Positions 31,812 through 44,500 of a DNA stretch of 64,000 nucleotides are shown here, piece after piece. The DNA is from Saussurea involucrata (taxonomy: Eukaryota; Streptophyta; Magnoliopsida; Asterales; Asteraceae). How positions within the stretch are numbered: position 1 is the stretch's first letter; each line of letters starts with the position of its first letter. The notes below the pieces were generated by a model, which was given only the letters and a program-made list of their open reading frames with translations, did no database searches and was not told the DNA's origin. The DNA lies in NCBI GenBank assembly GCA_033807775.1, contig CM066327.1, forward strand, positions 94,014,295 through 94,078,294, given 5' to 3'. A program made the translations under genes and the position numbers.

Positions 31812-34800
31812 ATGCCTCCAAGGAGAGAGAATCCTGAAGTCGCACGGCTCGTGGCTGAGCAAATTATGGCCGTACTTCCGAACATTGTTAGCCAAGTAGC
31901 AGCCGGTCTGAATGCTAATCCAGGAAATAATGCGGGAACGACTGGAAACAGGGAATGCACATACAAGACGTTTAGGGGCTGTAACCCTAAAGAGTTTCAC
32001 GGAACTGAGGGAGCCGTTGGATTATTGGCTTGGGTAGAAGGTATGGAGTCTGTTCTCAATATCAGTAAATGTACTGAAGGAAACAAGGTGGAATATGCCG
32101 CTTGCCTTCTGCAAGGACGGGCATTAACATGGTGGAACACTCAAGAACAAACCCGAGGCCGGGATGTGGCCAATAGACTGACATGGGACGAGTTCAAAAA
32201 GATGCTCAAAGAGGAGTACTGCCCAAGGAGTGAGATACAGAAGCTGGAAGCAGAACTGTGGAACCATGAAATGAAAGGAAACGACATAGATTCTTACACT
32301 GCCCGTTTCCATGAGCTGGCAAAGCTGGTGCCACACTTGCTGACGCCCGAGGAAAACCGAGTGGATAGATATGTGTGGGGTTTATCTGAAGAAATCAGAG
32401 GAAATGTGACTTCAGCTGACCCGAAGACTCTTCAAGAAGCAGTGAATTTAGCAACGAGACTCACCAACAACGCAAATCGTTCAAGAGCAACTGGGAATGA
32501 CAAAGCCGCAGGGAAAAGAAAGATAGAAGATCCTGCAAGAAGGCAATTTGGGGGAAGATCAGACAAGGCTCAGAGGGTGACTGGAAATTTTGGAATTCAA
32601 GCACAGGCCGAGGAGAAAGAGAAAGGGCCATGCCCAAGATGCAGCAAGTGCAATAATCGTCATCTCGGAAGATGCATCATTTGCCTCAAGTGTAACAAAG
32701 GAGGCCATGTCGCCAGGGATTGCAAGAGCGGAGGAAAAAGAACCTGTCACGAGTGTGGGAGCCCAGATCACTTTCGGAGCGCATGTCTGAAACTGAACCG
32801 AAGGCCAAATGCAAATCAAGCGCGACCATTCAATCAAGGGAATCAAGGAGGTCAGGCACGGGGTCGAGTATTCGAGATTGGGGCCGATGAGGCAAGACGG
32901 AACCCGGATGTAGTCACAGGTACGTTTCTCTTGAACAACCATCCTGCATCTGTGTTATTTGATTCTGGAGCAGATAAAAGTTTTGTATCATTAGACTTTA
33001 AGTCGAAATTAAACTCGAGAACCCGAAAGTTGGAAGAGATATATGTTATTGAATTTGCAAATGGGCAGGAAGTTAGGGCCAGTGATGTAATTAATAATTG
33101 TACCCTAAAACTGGCGGGAAACGATTTTAGCATAGATTTAATCCCAATCAAACTAGGAAGCTTTGATATAGTCGTGGGTATGGATTGGTTATCGAAAAAT
33201 CGCGCTGAAATCGGTTGCTCCAAAAAGATCGTCCGAATACCACAAACCGAAGGAAGAATACTTGAAATACAGGGAGAAAACTCCGGGAGAAAATTCAAAA
33301 TGGTGTCGAGTATGAAGATGCGAAAGTATTTGCGGAAAGATTGTGTTGCGTTTTTGACACACGTGGTGGATAAGGAGATCAAAGAGAAGAATATTCAAGA
33401 CTTTCCAATAGTGCGAGATTTTCCCGAAGTATTCCCAGATGAATTACCTGGATTACCCCCACCAAGACAAGTTGAATTTCATATTGACCTAATTCCGGGA
33501 GCGGCACCCGTGGCGAAATCACCTTACCGGTTAGCACCTTCAGAAATGCAGGAGTTGTCAGGCCAACTCCAGGAGCTACTCGATAAAGGGTTCATCAGAC
33601 CCAGCTCTTCACCCTGGGGAGCTCCAGTTTTGTTCGTTAAAAAGAAAGATGGTTCTTTTCGAATGTGCATCGATTACAGGGAACTTAACAAGCTGACCAT
33701 CAAGAACCAATATCCCCTTCCTCGAATCGATGACCTGTTCGACCAATTTCAAGGCGCTACATACTTTTCAAAGATCGACCTTCGGTCCGGATACCATCAA
33801 ATGAGGGTTCATGAGGAGGATATTCCTAAGACAGCGTTTAGGACTCGATATGGACATTATGAGTTCCTAGTCATGCCTTTTGGTCTGACAAACGCTCCAG
33901 CAGTCTTTATGGATCTAATGAACAGAGTATGTCGACCGTACTTGGACAAATTCGTAATTGTGTTCATAGATGATATATTAATTTATTCGCAAAGCAAGAA
34001 GGAGCATGAGCAACATTTAAAGCAAATACTAGAACTGCTCAGAGACCAGAAGCTGTATGCTAAACTATCCAAATGCGAATTTTGGATTCGCGAAGTGCAG
34101 TTTCTTGGGCATGTAGTTAATGAAGATGGAATTCACGTTGATCCGGCCAAGATAGAAGCCATCAAGAAGTGGGAAGCCCCAAAGACTCCGACAGAAATTC
34201 GTTCGTTTCTCGGTTTAGCTGGTTACTATCGGCGTTTCATTGCAAATTTCTCCAAAATTGCGCAACCATTGACGGCATTAACCCAGAAGGATAAGAAGTT
34301 CGATTGGGGAGAAAAACAAGAGGAAGCTTTTCAGACGCTTAAGCATAAGCTTTGCAATGCACCGATCTTAGCTTTACCAGAGGGTGCAGACAATTTTGTT
34401 GTGTACTGCGATGCTTCACACCAAGGGTTGGGGTGCGTGCTAATGCAAAAAGACAAGGTTATTGCCTACGCATCAAGGCAACTTAAAGTTCACGAAAAGA
34501 ATTATACCACCCATGATTTGGAATTGGGAGCTGTAGTGTTCGCACTCAAGATCTGGAGACACTACCTCTACGGCACCAAATGCACCGTCTTTACCGACCA
34601 CAAGAGCCTACAACACATTTTTGATCAGAAAATGCTGAATATGAGACAACGTAGATGGGTTGAACTGCTTAGCGATTACGATTGCGAGATAAAGTACCAC
34701 CCAGGCAAGGCTAATGTTGTAGCTGATGAGTTAAGCCGAAAAGAAAGAGTGAAGCCATCGAGGGCAAGAGCCATGGGAACGATGGTTCGGACGAGTCTTA

Positions 34801-35057
34801 AGGATCAAATCATCGAAGCTCAAGAAGAAGCATTAAAAGAGGAGAATTTGAAAAACGAAACCCTTCATCAGCTGGAAAAGGAATTTGAAACACAACCAGA
34901 CGGGGTGCGTTACTTCCGAAATAAAGTTTGGGTACCTAAGGTTGTCAATCTGCGATCAATAATCTTGGACGAAGCCCATAAGTCAAGATATTCAATTCAC
35001 CCCGGAGCCGATAAGATGTACAAGGACCTGAAGGAATACTATTGGTGCCAGGAATGA
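31812..35057 (+). CDS. gag-pol: Element E Gag-Pol: gag, protease, reverse transcriptase, RNase H, start of integrase
   Basis: 1081 codons from ATG (MPPRRENPEVARLVAEQI). Retrotransposon gag domain at about residues 55-200; CCHC knuckle CLKCNKGGHVARDC (about 294) followed by CHECGSPDHFRSAC. Aspartic protease LFDSGADKSF (about 384). RT with MCIDYRELN (about 618), DLRSGYHQ, FGLTNAP and the catalytic FIDDIL (about 717). RNase H with VYCDASHQG (about 866), HDLELGAVV and FTDHKS. The integrase zinc region begins at the end (HKSRYSIHPG). The frame is then lost by a one-base shift at about 35043-35048 and hits a stop at 35055-35057. Everything upstream is intact with all catalytic residues. Confidence 0.93.
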   Translation: MPPRRENPEVARLVAEQIMAVLPNIVSQVAAGLNANPGNNAGTTGNRECTYKTFRGCNPKEFHGTEGAVGLLAWVEGMESVLNISKCTEGNKVEYAACLLQGRALTWWNTQEQTRGRDVANRLTWDEFKKMLKEEYCPRSEIQKLEAELWNHEMKGNDIDSYTARFHELAKLVPHLLTPEENRVDRYVWGLSEEIRGNVTSADPKTLQEAVNLATRLTNNANRSRATGNDKAAGKRKIEDPARRQFGGRSDKAQRVTGNFGIQAQAEEKEKGPCPRCSKCNNRHLGRCIICLKCNKGGHVARDCKSGGKRTCHECGSPDHFRSACLKLNRRPNANQARPFNQGNQGGQARGRVFEIGADEARRNPDVVTGTFLLNNHPASVLFDSGADKSFVSLDFKSKLNSRTRKLEEIYVIEFANGQEVRASDVINNCTLKLAGNDFSIDLIPIKLGSFDIVVGMDWLSKNRAEIGCSKKIVRIPQTEGRILEIQGENSGRKFKMVSSMKMRKYLRKDCVAFLTHVVDKEIKEKNIQDFPIVRDFPEVFPDELPGLPPPRQVEFHIDLIPGAAPVAKSPYRLAPSEMQELSGQLQELLDKGFIRPSSSPWGAPVLFVKKKDGSFRMCIDYRELNKLTIKNQYPLPRIDDLFDQFQGATYFSKIDLRSGYHQMRVHEEDIPKTAFRTRYGHYEFLVMPFGLTNAPAVFMDLMNRVCRPYLDKFVIVFIDDILIYSQSKKEHEQHLKQILELLRDQKLYAKLSKCEFWIREVQFLGHVVNEDGIHVDPAKIEAIKKWEAPKTPTEIRSFLGLAGYYRRFIANFSKIAQPLTALTQKDKKFDWGEKQEEAFQTLKHKLCNAPILALPEGADNFVVYCDASHQGLGCVLMQKDKVIAYASRQLKVHEKNYTTHDLELGAVVFALKIWRHYLYGTKCTVFTDHKSLQHIFDQKMLNMRQRRWVELLSDYDCEIKYHPGKANVVADELSRKERVKPSRARAMGTMVRTSLKDQIIEAQEEALKEENLKNETLHQLEKEFETQPDGVRYFRNKVWVPKVVNLRSIILDEAHKSRYSIHPGADKMYKDLKEYYWCQE

Positions 35058-36250
35058 AGAAAGATGTTGCTTTGTATGTAAGCACGTGCCAGACTTGTGC
35101 AATGGTTAAGGCTGAACATCAGAAACCATCCGGTCTTCTTCAGCAACCTGAGATTCCTGAATGGAAATGGGAACAGATAAGCATGGATTTCATAACTAAG
35201 TTACCCAGAACCGGAAAAGGGCATGATTCAATCTGGGTTATTGTGGATCGGCTTACTAGATCTGCACATTTTCTGCCTATTCGGGAAGACTTCAAGGTGG
35301 AAAAGCTTGCTCAGATTTACATCAACGAGATCATTATGCGTCATGGAGTACCTACTGATATTATCTCGGACAGGGATAGTCGTTTTACGTCACGCTTTTG
35401 GCGATCAGTCCAGAAAGCTTTGGGCACGCGTTTGGATTTGAGCACTGCCTACCACCCGCAGACGGACGGTCAGACAGAAAGAACTATACAAACACTAGAA
35501 GACATGTTACGAGCCTGTGTGATGGATTTTGGTGGAAGTTGGGATAATCATTTACCGCTAGCCGAATTCTCTTACAACAATAGTTACCATACCAGCTTAA
35601 GGTGCGCGCCGTACGAAGCCTTATATGGACGCATGTGTAGATCCCCACTCAGTTGGTTGGAAGTCGGTGACAAACAACTGATAAGACCCGACATAATTCA
35701 GGAGACTACGGACAAGATCATAACCATACAAGAAAGACTTAAAGTAGCCAGAACTCGTCAGAAGAGTTATGCAGATAATCGCAGGAAGCCATTGGAATTT
35801 CAGGTGGGCGATAGGGTACTACTCAAGGTATCGCCATGGAAAGGTTTGGTACGATTTGGGAAGAGAGGCAAGTTAAGTCCAAGATATATCGGTCCATTTG
35901 AGATACTGGAAAGGATTGGACCAGTCGCATATAGACTCAAGCTACCACAAGAGTTAAGCGCCATTCACGACACATTCCTCGTGTCGAACTTGAAGAAATG
36001 CTTATCGGATGAATCGTTGGTCCTACCGTTGAAAGACATACAAGTAAGCGAGCAGTTACGTTTCGTAGAGGAACCCGTGGAAATACTTGACCGAGATGTT
36101 AAGCGGTTAAGACGTAGCAAGATCCCGATCGTAAAAGTTCGTTGGGATGCAAGACATGGACCTGAATACACTTGGGAACGAGAGGACTTTATGAGGGATA
36201 AGTATCCTCAGCTGTTCGCCAAGGAACCTTTCGAGAATGCCAATCATTAA
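35049..36250 (+). pseudogene. int: Element E integrase with chromodomain-like C-terminus (frameshifted from gag-pol)
   Basis: About 400 codons in the next frame after the frameshift. It continues the zinc region (CQTCAMVKAEH), the DDE core (SMDFITKLP, SDRDSRFTS, QTDGQTERTIQTLE) and the GPF/Y-type module (YIGPFEILERIGPVAYRL). A C-terminal chromodomain-like segment follows (KVRWDARHGPEYTWERED). Chromodomains of this class are known to steer integration to marked chromatin. The first methionine-like codon at 35042 is not a real start. The integrase can be made from this copy only by ribosomal frameshifting. Confidence 0.9.
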
Positions 36251-36272
36251 ATTTCGGGACAAAATTTCTCTA

Positions 36273-36284
36273 ACGGGGGAAAGC
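36273..36284 (+). other. Polypurine tract of element E
   Basis: ACGGGGGAAAGC directly before the 3' LTR at 36285. Confidence 0.85.
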
Positions 36285-39135
36285 TGTAACATCCGGTAAA
36301 AATCAAAAGATTTCAGGTTAGCATCTTTTAACCTTTACAAATGTTAACATAGGGAACATACCTTGTTAAGACCCATTCAAAATAAAATTTAGGCGAAAAT
36401 TCGCTAGAATTCCCGGTAGTTGCCGAAAAGACCCGGTTTCGACCCGAGACTAACCGAAACACCTTGTGAAATGCCAAAATACCTTAAATAACATATAACC
36501 TATATAAAATATAGGGTTTTACTTTATACATAAATCTTTCTTTTTATAAGATTTAATAAAAACAAGAAGGCATTTTCAAGTGTATCTTGAAACCTATTAA
36601 AAAAAAACATAAAAATGATTTTACAAATAAATGATGTTGGGCTTAACTTTTATAAAAAAAAAATATATGGCAAAGGGTTGGGGGCCCATGTGTCGCCGGC
36701 CACCCCCCTCCCTATTACTCCCTCATTTTTTTCAATTTTGCTTCATTTTCAAAACTCCAACCATCCATCTTCCTCTCTTCTCTCTCTATCCTTCTCCTTC
36801 TTTTTCTTTCTTCACCTTCCTTCAAACAAGATTACATTCAAAACTCCAGAAATATTCAGTCTATACAAGCATCCAAAAACGAAATTTTAAAGAACTAGAA
36901 GTACTTGCAACATCTTCCTAAGGTAAGAACTCCAAACTAGTGTTATTTCATACTTTTTGGCACCTTTTATGCCATTTTCCTACTTTGTTCTACACTTTTA
37001 TTTCATCCCAATGGATGAACTCTTTTTCTTGTTCTAGAAGGGAGATAAAACACCAAGGACATGAGAAATGTCCTTAATGTGGTGAAAATCTATGAACTTC
37101 CATCATGAACTTGAGAAAAATGAGCAAAATCATCAAAAATGTGGGTTTTGTTCTTGTATAAGAATCTGGATTTTTGGACTTTGCATGCACATTTTCTTTA
37201 TAAGTTTAAAGTATTTTCTTTTAAATATCATGTTATATGATGTGGGGATTGAATCCCTAACAAAGGAATCCACATCTATGAATGATGGGATGCTTAAAAA
37301 TGAAGTTTTCTTAAGAATGGTTGAGTTAAGAATCTGGCAGAATTGTTGCATGTGCCTTGGACGACCATATCTTGGTCAATTCATGTCCAAATTCCTTGAT
37401 TTTTCTTCTGGAGTAAAGTTTAATGAGTTGGGGTTCAAACCCCACTGGTCTCATACGAAAATATTGAGTTTTGAGCCTTCAACTCCTTAGAACAAATTTG
37501 ATGTGCAGCAGATGGTCTGTCAGATTGTTGTGTCACTTGGTTTTGCTTATAATTCTCTGTAAAATGAATAAAAGTTTCTCATTTTCTTCTGGAAGTTCCT
37601 TAGTTGAGTTAGGATCTACATGCAATTGGTTTCATTCAAAAATATGGAGTTTTGGTCACTCAAATATTTTATGCAAGCCAAGTGTGTCAAGCTGTCCAGA
37701 ATTGGTAGATTGGTACATGCAACTTCATTCGACCATAACTCACTCAAACCTCATCAAAAATTCGTGAATCCTTTTCCATAAGATACCTTTATGTGTTAGG
37801 TTTTCAAAACATGTATAAAATATGAAAAATATTATGTTTTGACCCTCCAAAGGCCTGTTTCCACAGAAGGGTGCAAACTGTCTTAAGTACTGTGTTGCAC
37901 TGTTTTATAAAAATTATTTGAACCCCTTAAACACCTCCAAATATTACGAAATTTGGTCAAAACTTCCTAAACACAGTATAGTACCACATATAAAAAAAAG
38001 GGTAAATTTGTCATCCTGGAAAGTGTTGTAAAATAGTCACTGTTGTAGTATGAAGTTTCTGTCAGCTTGAGTATTTTGGAAACTGCTGAGTCTTTCTTAT
38101 AACCATTCATATTGATGATTAAAAACACTTGAACAATGCTAATTTGTGCATTTCAACTTAATTACTAAAGATAAGGCATTTCACAAGACGTGGATTAAGT
38201 TAGGTAAGTTTAACTTTGGGGTTAGCTATGAAGGACTCATAGAGATTGTTTGACCTTATAGGGAGCCCGTAAAGAGGATTAAGTGAACAAGCTTTCACTA
38301 CTTGCGCATCTACGCTAAAAGGTGAGTTTTCACAGCCCAGTTTTACTTGTTTAAATGTTTGGGGTGAAAAGCATGTTATGATTTTAAAATGCTAAATGAT
38401 TCATGATAGTAAAATTATGGATATTTGTGATTTAAGAAATGAGTACAAATGAATGTACAACTTTACATAAGTGACAAAGATATGTTGAGTGATAATAAAA
38501 ATGTTAAGTCCCCAATAGGTACACTACTTATTAACTCATAACGAGCCGGTGATATTTGTGGATAGCGCTATTTGGTTTGACAAACCCACCTTAATCTGAC
38601 GAGTAGGGGTGCACTTTATCTGGTAATAATGTTCTACTCATGTGGCCATCATACCACCTCTGAGGTAGTCCGCGGGGCGTAAGTTGTCGGAGGCTTAGTA
38701 GTGGCTCAACAATCATATATTTTGCAAAAGTCGTTTATTGTAATGTGTACTCATAAGATTTAAATTTAAAGCTTGTCGTGACAAAAGACTCATGAAAATA
38801 ATCTTTGGTTGAAAACTGTTTGGATATGAAAAACCTGTGAACTCACCAACTCTTTGTAGTTGACCTTTTCGTTTTAAACATGCTTTTCACGGAATAAGAA
38901 GTAAGTGAAGGCACGTAGGGTGTATTTTGGTTGATGACATCAACATCAAGAACCTTAAAAATTTCTATTATTAACTTTTGTACCCGTTGTTTTCTTTTGG
39001 AACTTTTTGGTTGAAGACGTTGTATTGTAATATTTCATACTATTGTATTAAACTTGTGGTTGGTGTTGTCTATTACCTTTGAAATGAAACCCTACACTGT
39101 CATACCTCGTGTTTCCGCTTTAGCGGGGTGTGACA
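36285..39135 (+). repeat. 3' LTR of element E
   Basis: 2851 bp, same ends as the 5' LTR, collinear over its full length with scattered substitutions and small indels. No gene seen inside. Confidence 0.93.
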
Positions 39136-40100
39136 CATTCTTGTGTGTGGCCTACCTTGTCATCTGATCTCTGTCGGTCATTTCCTCTGTAGCTTCTGTC
39201 GCTCAACCTCTGTTGGTCATCATTTCTGTAGTCTGACCTCTGTTGGTTACTTGATTCTTCTCTTCTTCCATCATCTCTTCTACCAGAATTCCTTTGGTTA
39301 TTTCTAAACTCTCTTGTCAATAGAGCAGTTGATTTAGCTAATGATGCAAGAGTTATTTCTTCCTCTATCAGCTCGTCTTCTTCGCTATCAATCATTACCA
39401 TCTTCTTTTTCTCCTTCTTTTTCTCCTCTGTAGATCTCTCATTTCTTGGTCTGTCTGTAGCCTCTGTTGATTTACTAACCAATGCGTATGGTACAATGGT
39501 TAGTGTTTTAGCTTGAGTTATTTGAGGCTCTTGTGCGGCTAGTGTTCCATAGAGATCAGAGAGTTTCCAGGAGTCTAGATCTTGATTTGTTTTGTTTATG
39601 AGAGAGTTGAACCGATCGTATGTTGTTTGCAGAGATTCTGTTGCAGAGGCTCTGAAGGCATGGTACTCGTTTATGTATTGTGCTCTTCGGTTCTTCTGTG
39701 TTTTAGCACCGCCTTCCAGTTGTCTTTCTAATTATTTCCAAAGATCGTGCACTGTTTCGCAGGCATCTAAAGATTGAAATATTTCGTTGGGGATAGCCAT
39801 GATTAATATTCTTTTCGTTTTCTGTGCAACTTCATCTTCTGCCTTATCTTCATCTGACCAGTCTACTTTTGGTTTAGGTTTTTTATGTTCAGGGATTTCA
39901 AGAGATTCATCAGTAGCTGGTACACGTGGCATAGTTATCATAGGAACCGGAGGAAGACTATAAAGATATTGTTTGAGATTTTTTTCAGTACCCTCAAAAA
40001 AATGAACCATTCTTATTTTCCATTGAGGATACTCATCTCTAAGAAGAGTAGGAGGTTTAGTTAATGAGCCAGCAGTAAAAAAGTTATTGGTATTTGTCAT
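39136..40100 (-). pseudogene. gag: Element C gag, N-terminal part
   Basis: Starts at ATG 40100 (MTNTNNFFTAGSL). It contains the copia Gag N-terminal signature (YPQWKIRMVHFFEG, near residue 28) and a UBN2-type region (ACETVHDLW...LERQLEGG), then a charged Arg/Ser/Asp-rich linker (RRDDGRREESSNQQ) before the first zinc knuckle, where element E inserted. An in-frame TAA at 39732-39734 truncates it after about 122 residues. The same start is present in B (9934). Gag here would form the capsid; this copy cannot. Confidence 0.88.
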
Positions 40101-40256
40101 TTTGAGAAAAGGATAATCTGATGGAGGATTTATGAGTATGAAGATCTGAAAGTTTTTCTGGGTACAACTAATATCCAGAAATATGGTGATGAAGAGAGAA
40201 AATAATTATCAGATAAAAGTTGTAAAACGAGGATCACTTGATATTGAAAATCAAGC

Positions 40257-40273
40257 TTTGCTCTGATACCAAT
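40257..40273 (-). other. Primer-binding site of element C
   Basis: The complement reads TTGGTATCAGAG right after the LTR end at 40274; initiator-Met type. Confidence 0.88.
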
Positions 40274-41016
40274 TGTTGGTTCCCGTTTTGCTTTAAACAA
40301 AATTATCAGATCTATTAGTTCAAGTTACTGTTTGATGCGGAAGCGTATTTGAAGAACTAACAGATAAGTTTGATAGATTTAGACCAAAATATAAATAAAC
40401 AGTGAACAGAATATTATATCTTAAAGTTTACTGAATATATAAAATAAGAACATGTTTAAGAACTTTGAGTAAGAAAAGCTTCAAAACAGATATGACTTTT
40501 AAGGCGAATAAGCTTTTGTGTTCTTGTGATGTTTAATTTATATGTGATAAGGAAGAACTCAACATGAGTCTTCCTTATATACTACTCTAAAGGGGACCAT
40601 AAAGCATATGCTACTATTCAGAAGGTACTGATGAATAGTTGAACGGATGTCGTGAACAGTTGCAAGTGTGGCATGAACAGTCAGACGTGCTATATTGCAT
40701 TTAATGCAGCAGACGTCTATTATGTACTAAGCCCTATTGAATCCAATCAGAGTTTGACACGTCGACGTTGGACAGGGCATGCTACCATGCAAGTTGATGA
40801 ACAGGTCATGTAACAGTAGCAAGATATTGTAAATATCTTCAAGTCTGATTGTGAGGACCACAGATGCTCTGTAATGAGTTACAGAGGTTCTGCGGTATGG
40901 TCCTCTGTGGAGCAGTCTTCCCCGGATTCCGAGTTATTGATCTTCTTTGCGCGTATGACAGAGCTTCTGTAGCGCGCCTCTTTAGCTTCTGTAGATTATT
41001 GATCTTGATCTCTCGG
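40274..41016 (-). repeat. Element C 5' LTR, promoter-distal part (split by element D)
   Basis: 743 bp matching 10109-10851 almost base for base. It is interrupted at CTCGG (41012-41016), where element D inserted; the missing 95 bp lie at 57868-57962. The total, 743 + 95 = 838 bp, equals the intact LTR at 10109-10946. Confidence 0.92.
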
Positions 41017-41501
41017 TGAAAGTACAGGATCTAATCTTACAATCAATATAGAAAGCAGTAATTGAGAAGTTGTATGATCAAGCCCAATTGTATTCAATGA
41101 TGAACAGAATTACAGATCTAAGAGAGAGAATCTCAAAGATTACAAAGAATGAATACAAAGATATACGGGAAAATCAATCAGTTAGCAACATAGTGCTAAC
41201 CACTCTATTTATACTGCAACGGACATGTTAAAGCTACAGTACAAATAAGAAAGACTAATAAGAACATAACACATGTCCTAATTAGTTTACTAAATACTAA
41301 GTAAAGTATGTAGTCAAAAGTTCTGAACAGGTTGTTCATAACTTCTGAACATTCTTCTGATAACGCTTCTCAGAGCTTCTGACTCTTTCTCTCAGAACTC
41401 TGACTTCTCTTCTTAGATCTCTGACTCCTCTACTCAGAACATCTGAGTCTTCTTATCAGATCTTCAGCACTTGGTTTATTGACAAAACTTCATATCTAAC
41501 A
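41017..41501 (-). repeat. 3' LTR of element D
   Basis: 485 bp, TGTTAGATATG...GTACTTTCA on the - strand. TATA box complement near 41208-41219 (TATAAATAG). Dense TTCTGA/TCAGAA words at about 41320-41460. The polypurine tract (AAAAAGGGGGATAT) is at 41502-41515. Confidence 0.93.
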
Positions 41502-41570
41502 ATATCCCCCTTTTTGTCAAATAAACTTGAATTTTGCATCATCCAGTTCTTTCAGAGCAGGAACAATTTT

Positions 41571-44500
41571 CTAAAGTAGCACATTTCTCAGATTAAGCCT
41601 CTTATCAATTTTGACAATGATTTCTTGAATAATTTCAACTTGCTGATTGATTACTTCTTGAGTTATGTTTGCTTCCTTCACTTTCAGCATCTTTTTCTCC
41701 AAATTGTGCTTTATGATTCTTAAAGTTCCAGAACAGTATTTTGCAGTTTCCTTTGCTCTGAAGATGATCTTTCCACTTTTGTTTTTCAAAAATACTCCCA
41801 AATCTGGATATTTGTGAACACTTTCAGTCTTTAACATCTTTTTCTGCTCATGATCTGTATTGGGATTTGCCAGATAAACACATGACTTTTGTAAATACAG
41901 AGCTATTTGGAAATCTGTATAACAGTGCCACCTTAAGATATAGAACATGGCCTCAATCACCACACTTCTTGCCTTCCTTTCATTTATGTCTTTGCTTGAC
42001 TCTTTGAAGCATAGAAAGCTGTGTAATCTGTAGAAGTCAACCACTGATAGTTTCTCAAAATCTGCATCAGTAAAGTAATAAACCTTGCCATCTTCTCTCA
42101 GAACTTCAAAGGATAAGTACTCCATCTTTCTGAATTTCTTAACCTTCAATTCTCTGATTCCAGTGATTAGAAAATCTGAGTAAACAGCTTGCTTTGTTTT
42201 GCCAAGACATCTTGATTTTTCAGCCAACCAGATCTGAGTATCCTTAGGTCTATCATAATACACGTCCAAGAATTGTACTTCTTTTGATTTGAAGAACTCA
42301 GGCAGATCAAATTCAAGAAAGTATCCATTTAGATCAATGGATATTTCATCTTCTTTGGGTTCAGACTGTTCAGCTTGATCAAAACTAGTTATTTGCACAT
42401 TCTGAGGTGTTGTGTCCTGGACTTCTTCAACTTCATCTGGCAGAATTTCAATCACTTCATACTCAGCAGGAAACACAAAATAACTATGTAACATATTCTT
42501 GGGATTAACTTCAGATAGCAACCATTCACCACAACTTCTGATCTTTCTTCTGAGATTCAACCTTCTTTTCATAGAGTTTACACACCTTTTCTTTAAATTC
42601 TTTCTTTCAGTTTTAGCACTTACTTCCATTTCAATCAGTAACCAACTCAGAGTTGCATCACTATATTTTACCAGTTCTTTCAGTTTGAACATTTCAAGTC
42701 TCTGTTGAACTTTATATGCAAACCCTTCAGATTCCATTCCTTCATTTACAAATCCCTTCATACACACATCAAATCCTGCAATATTTGTTGGACACCTCAG
42801 ATTGCACTTCTCTTTTCTTCCTTCAATGGCTAGTTGAAAATCATATAAGTACATGTTTCTGACATTGATACCCAGAAGTCTTCTGCATTCAATTTCCATT
42901 AAGGCTTCTTCAGTACTGGAGAAGAACTTGACTAGAAAGATCTGATCATCAAGTGTTAGTCTGTGGAAATCAAAATTGGACATGAAAACCTTTGTATTCC
43001 TTTCTTTCAGCACTTCCATTCTTACAAATATCAAACCATTGAATTCTTCTTGTTGGAACATTAGAACTTTCTCAATTCTTTTCTGGATATGCAGTCTTGA
43101 GTCAGGAATTCTGAATCTGGTTGAGGCTTCTGTATAAATCATCTGAGCTCTTTCATCCATGAAACCATCAACATTGCTCTCTAAAAACTCATATTCTCCT
43201 TCTGTGTGGTAGAGGTTTTCATACATTTCCTCAGGAAAAATGTCATCATGAAATTGTCTGGCCAAAGGTACATCACTTAATTCCAGGATAAAATCACATA
43301 TAGGTTCTTCTAAAATCTGTAAGTCAATCTTGGGAATCTCAATTGGTTTTCTGAATACATACTCAGAAGGCATAAAGTAATCTTCTAGTTTCTCATATTC
43401 TTCTTCTGTGTTCATCTCATCAGCATAGTTATATCTGAAATCATGCTTAAAATTCTGAGAATAATCAACAGTTCTATCTTCTTCTCCCAACAGATCAATA
43501 GGCCTTATCAGTTTTAACCCTTGTTGAATTTTCTGAACATTAAGTGCTTTGACTACCTCACTTTGCATTCTTCTGATCAATTCTTCACTCAACCTCCTTT
43601 CTTCTGATTCAGAATTCATCACATTTTCTTTGTTATACACCACAATATCTGTACACATGTTGACCACTTCACTTTCCATTGTCTTTTCTGATCTCAATAC
43701 AGATTCCTCAATAGCTTCAGTTTCATCTGAGTTTCCTTCCATCTCTGTGTCTAAGTTCAATTCCTCTGTTTTATCTGAATCACCACCATCTGTACTTTCC
43801 AACTCCATTTCCTCTGTATCTGAGCTATCAATCTGAACTATCTGAGTCATTGTCTTTAAATTTTCCAGTGTCTGATCTTCTGAACTTTTTGTACTGGCTA
43901 AATGCATATCTGCTATCTCAAAATGTTCTATGCCAATGTCATCATCAGAACTTAACCTCTGTCTTTTCTCCCCCTTTTGATGATCATGAGGTTCATTATC
44001 ATCAAACTTTCTCTTCAAGTTCTGATTAGAAGTACCTTAAGGTTCAGCTTCTGCAATAGGAACAGGATCAAGAGGCTTTGATGTAGAAGCCATTGATACA
44101 CTCAGTGCTTTCAGTATAGATTCCTGCATACCTTGCATTTGTTTTAACATATCTTTTTTGAAAACCAGACATTATATCCATGATCTCCTTTTTGTGATAA
44201 TCCAAGGATTTCTTTACATCATCTACTTTGATTTCAACAGAAATCAACTTTTTCTCCAACACAACTTTCAAATCTGACACCTTATCATTCAAATCCTCCA
44301 CCTTCTTCTCCAAATTTTCTACTTTTTCCCCCATCTCCTTGTTTTGTTTCCGAATCTTTTCAAATTCAGAAGTTTCTAACAGTGAACCTGAAACAACAGA
44401 TGGTCCAGTTTTCATGTGCCGAGAGGGCTCATGGCCTGTAGATAACACAAAGTCATCTTGTACAACAGATGCACGTTTGAATGAGGCTTTTGTAATGTTC

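Larger units (their letters stand above)
27625..39135 (+). mobile_element. Element E: autonomous-type Ty3/gypsy chromodomain retrotransposon
   Basis: 11,511 bp with LTRs of 2841 bp (27625-30465) and 2851 bp (36285-39135), a Met-type primer site, an extra ORF upstream of gag, gag-pol with a C-terminal chromodomain-like region, and a PPT. The flanks are CATTT (27620-27624) and CATTC (39136-39140), a 5-bp TSD with one mismatch. It sits in gag of element C, just before the first zinc knuckle. Long LTRs plus a chromodomain suggest the Tekay/Del group of chromoviruses (inference). The LTRs differ by small indels and scattered substitutions, so it is fairly young. Confidence 0.93.
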
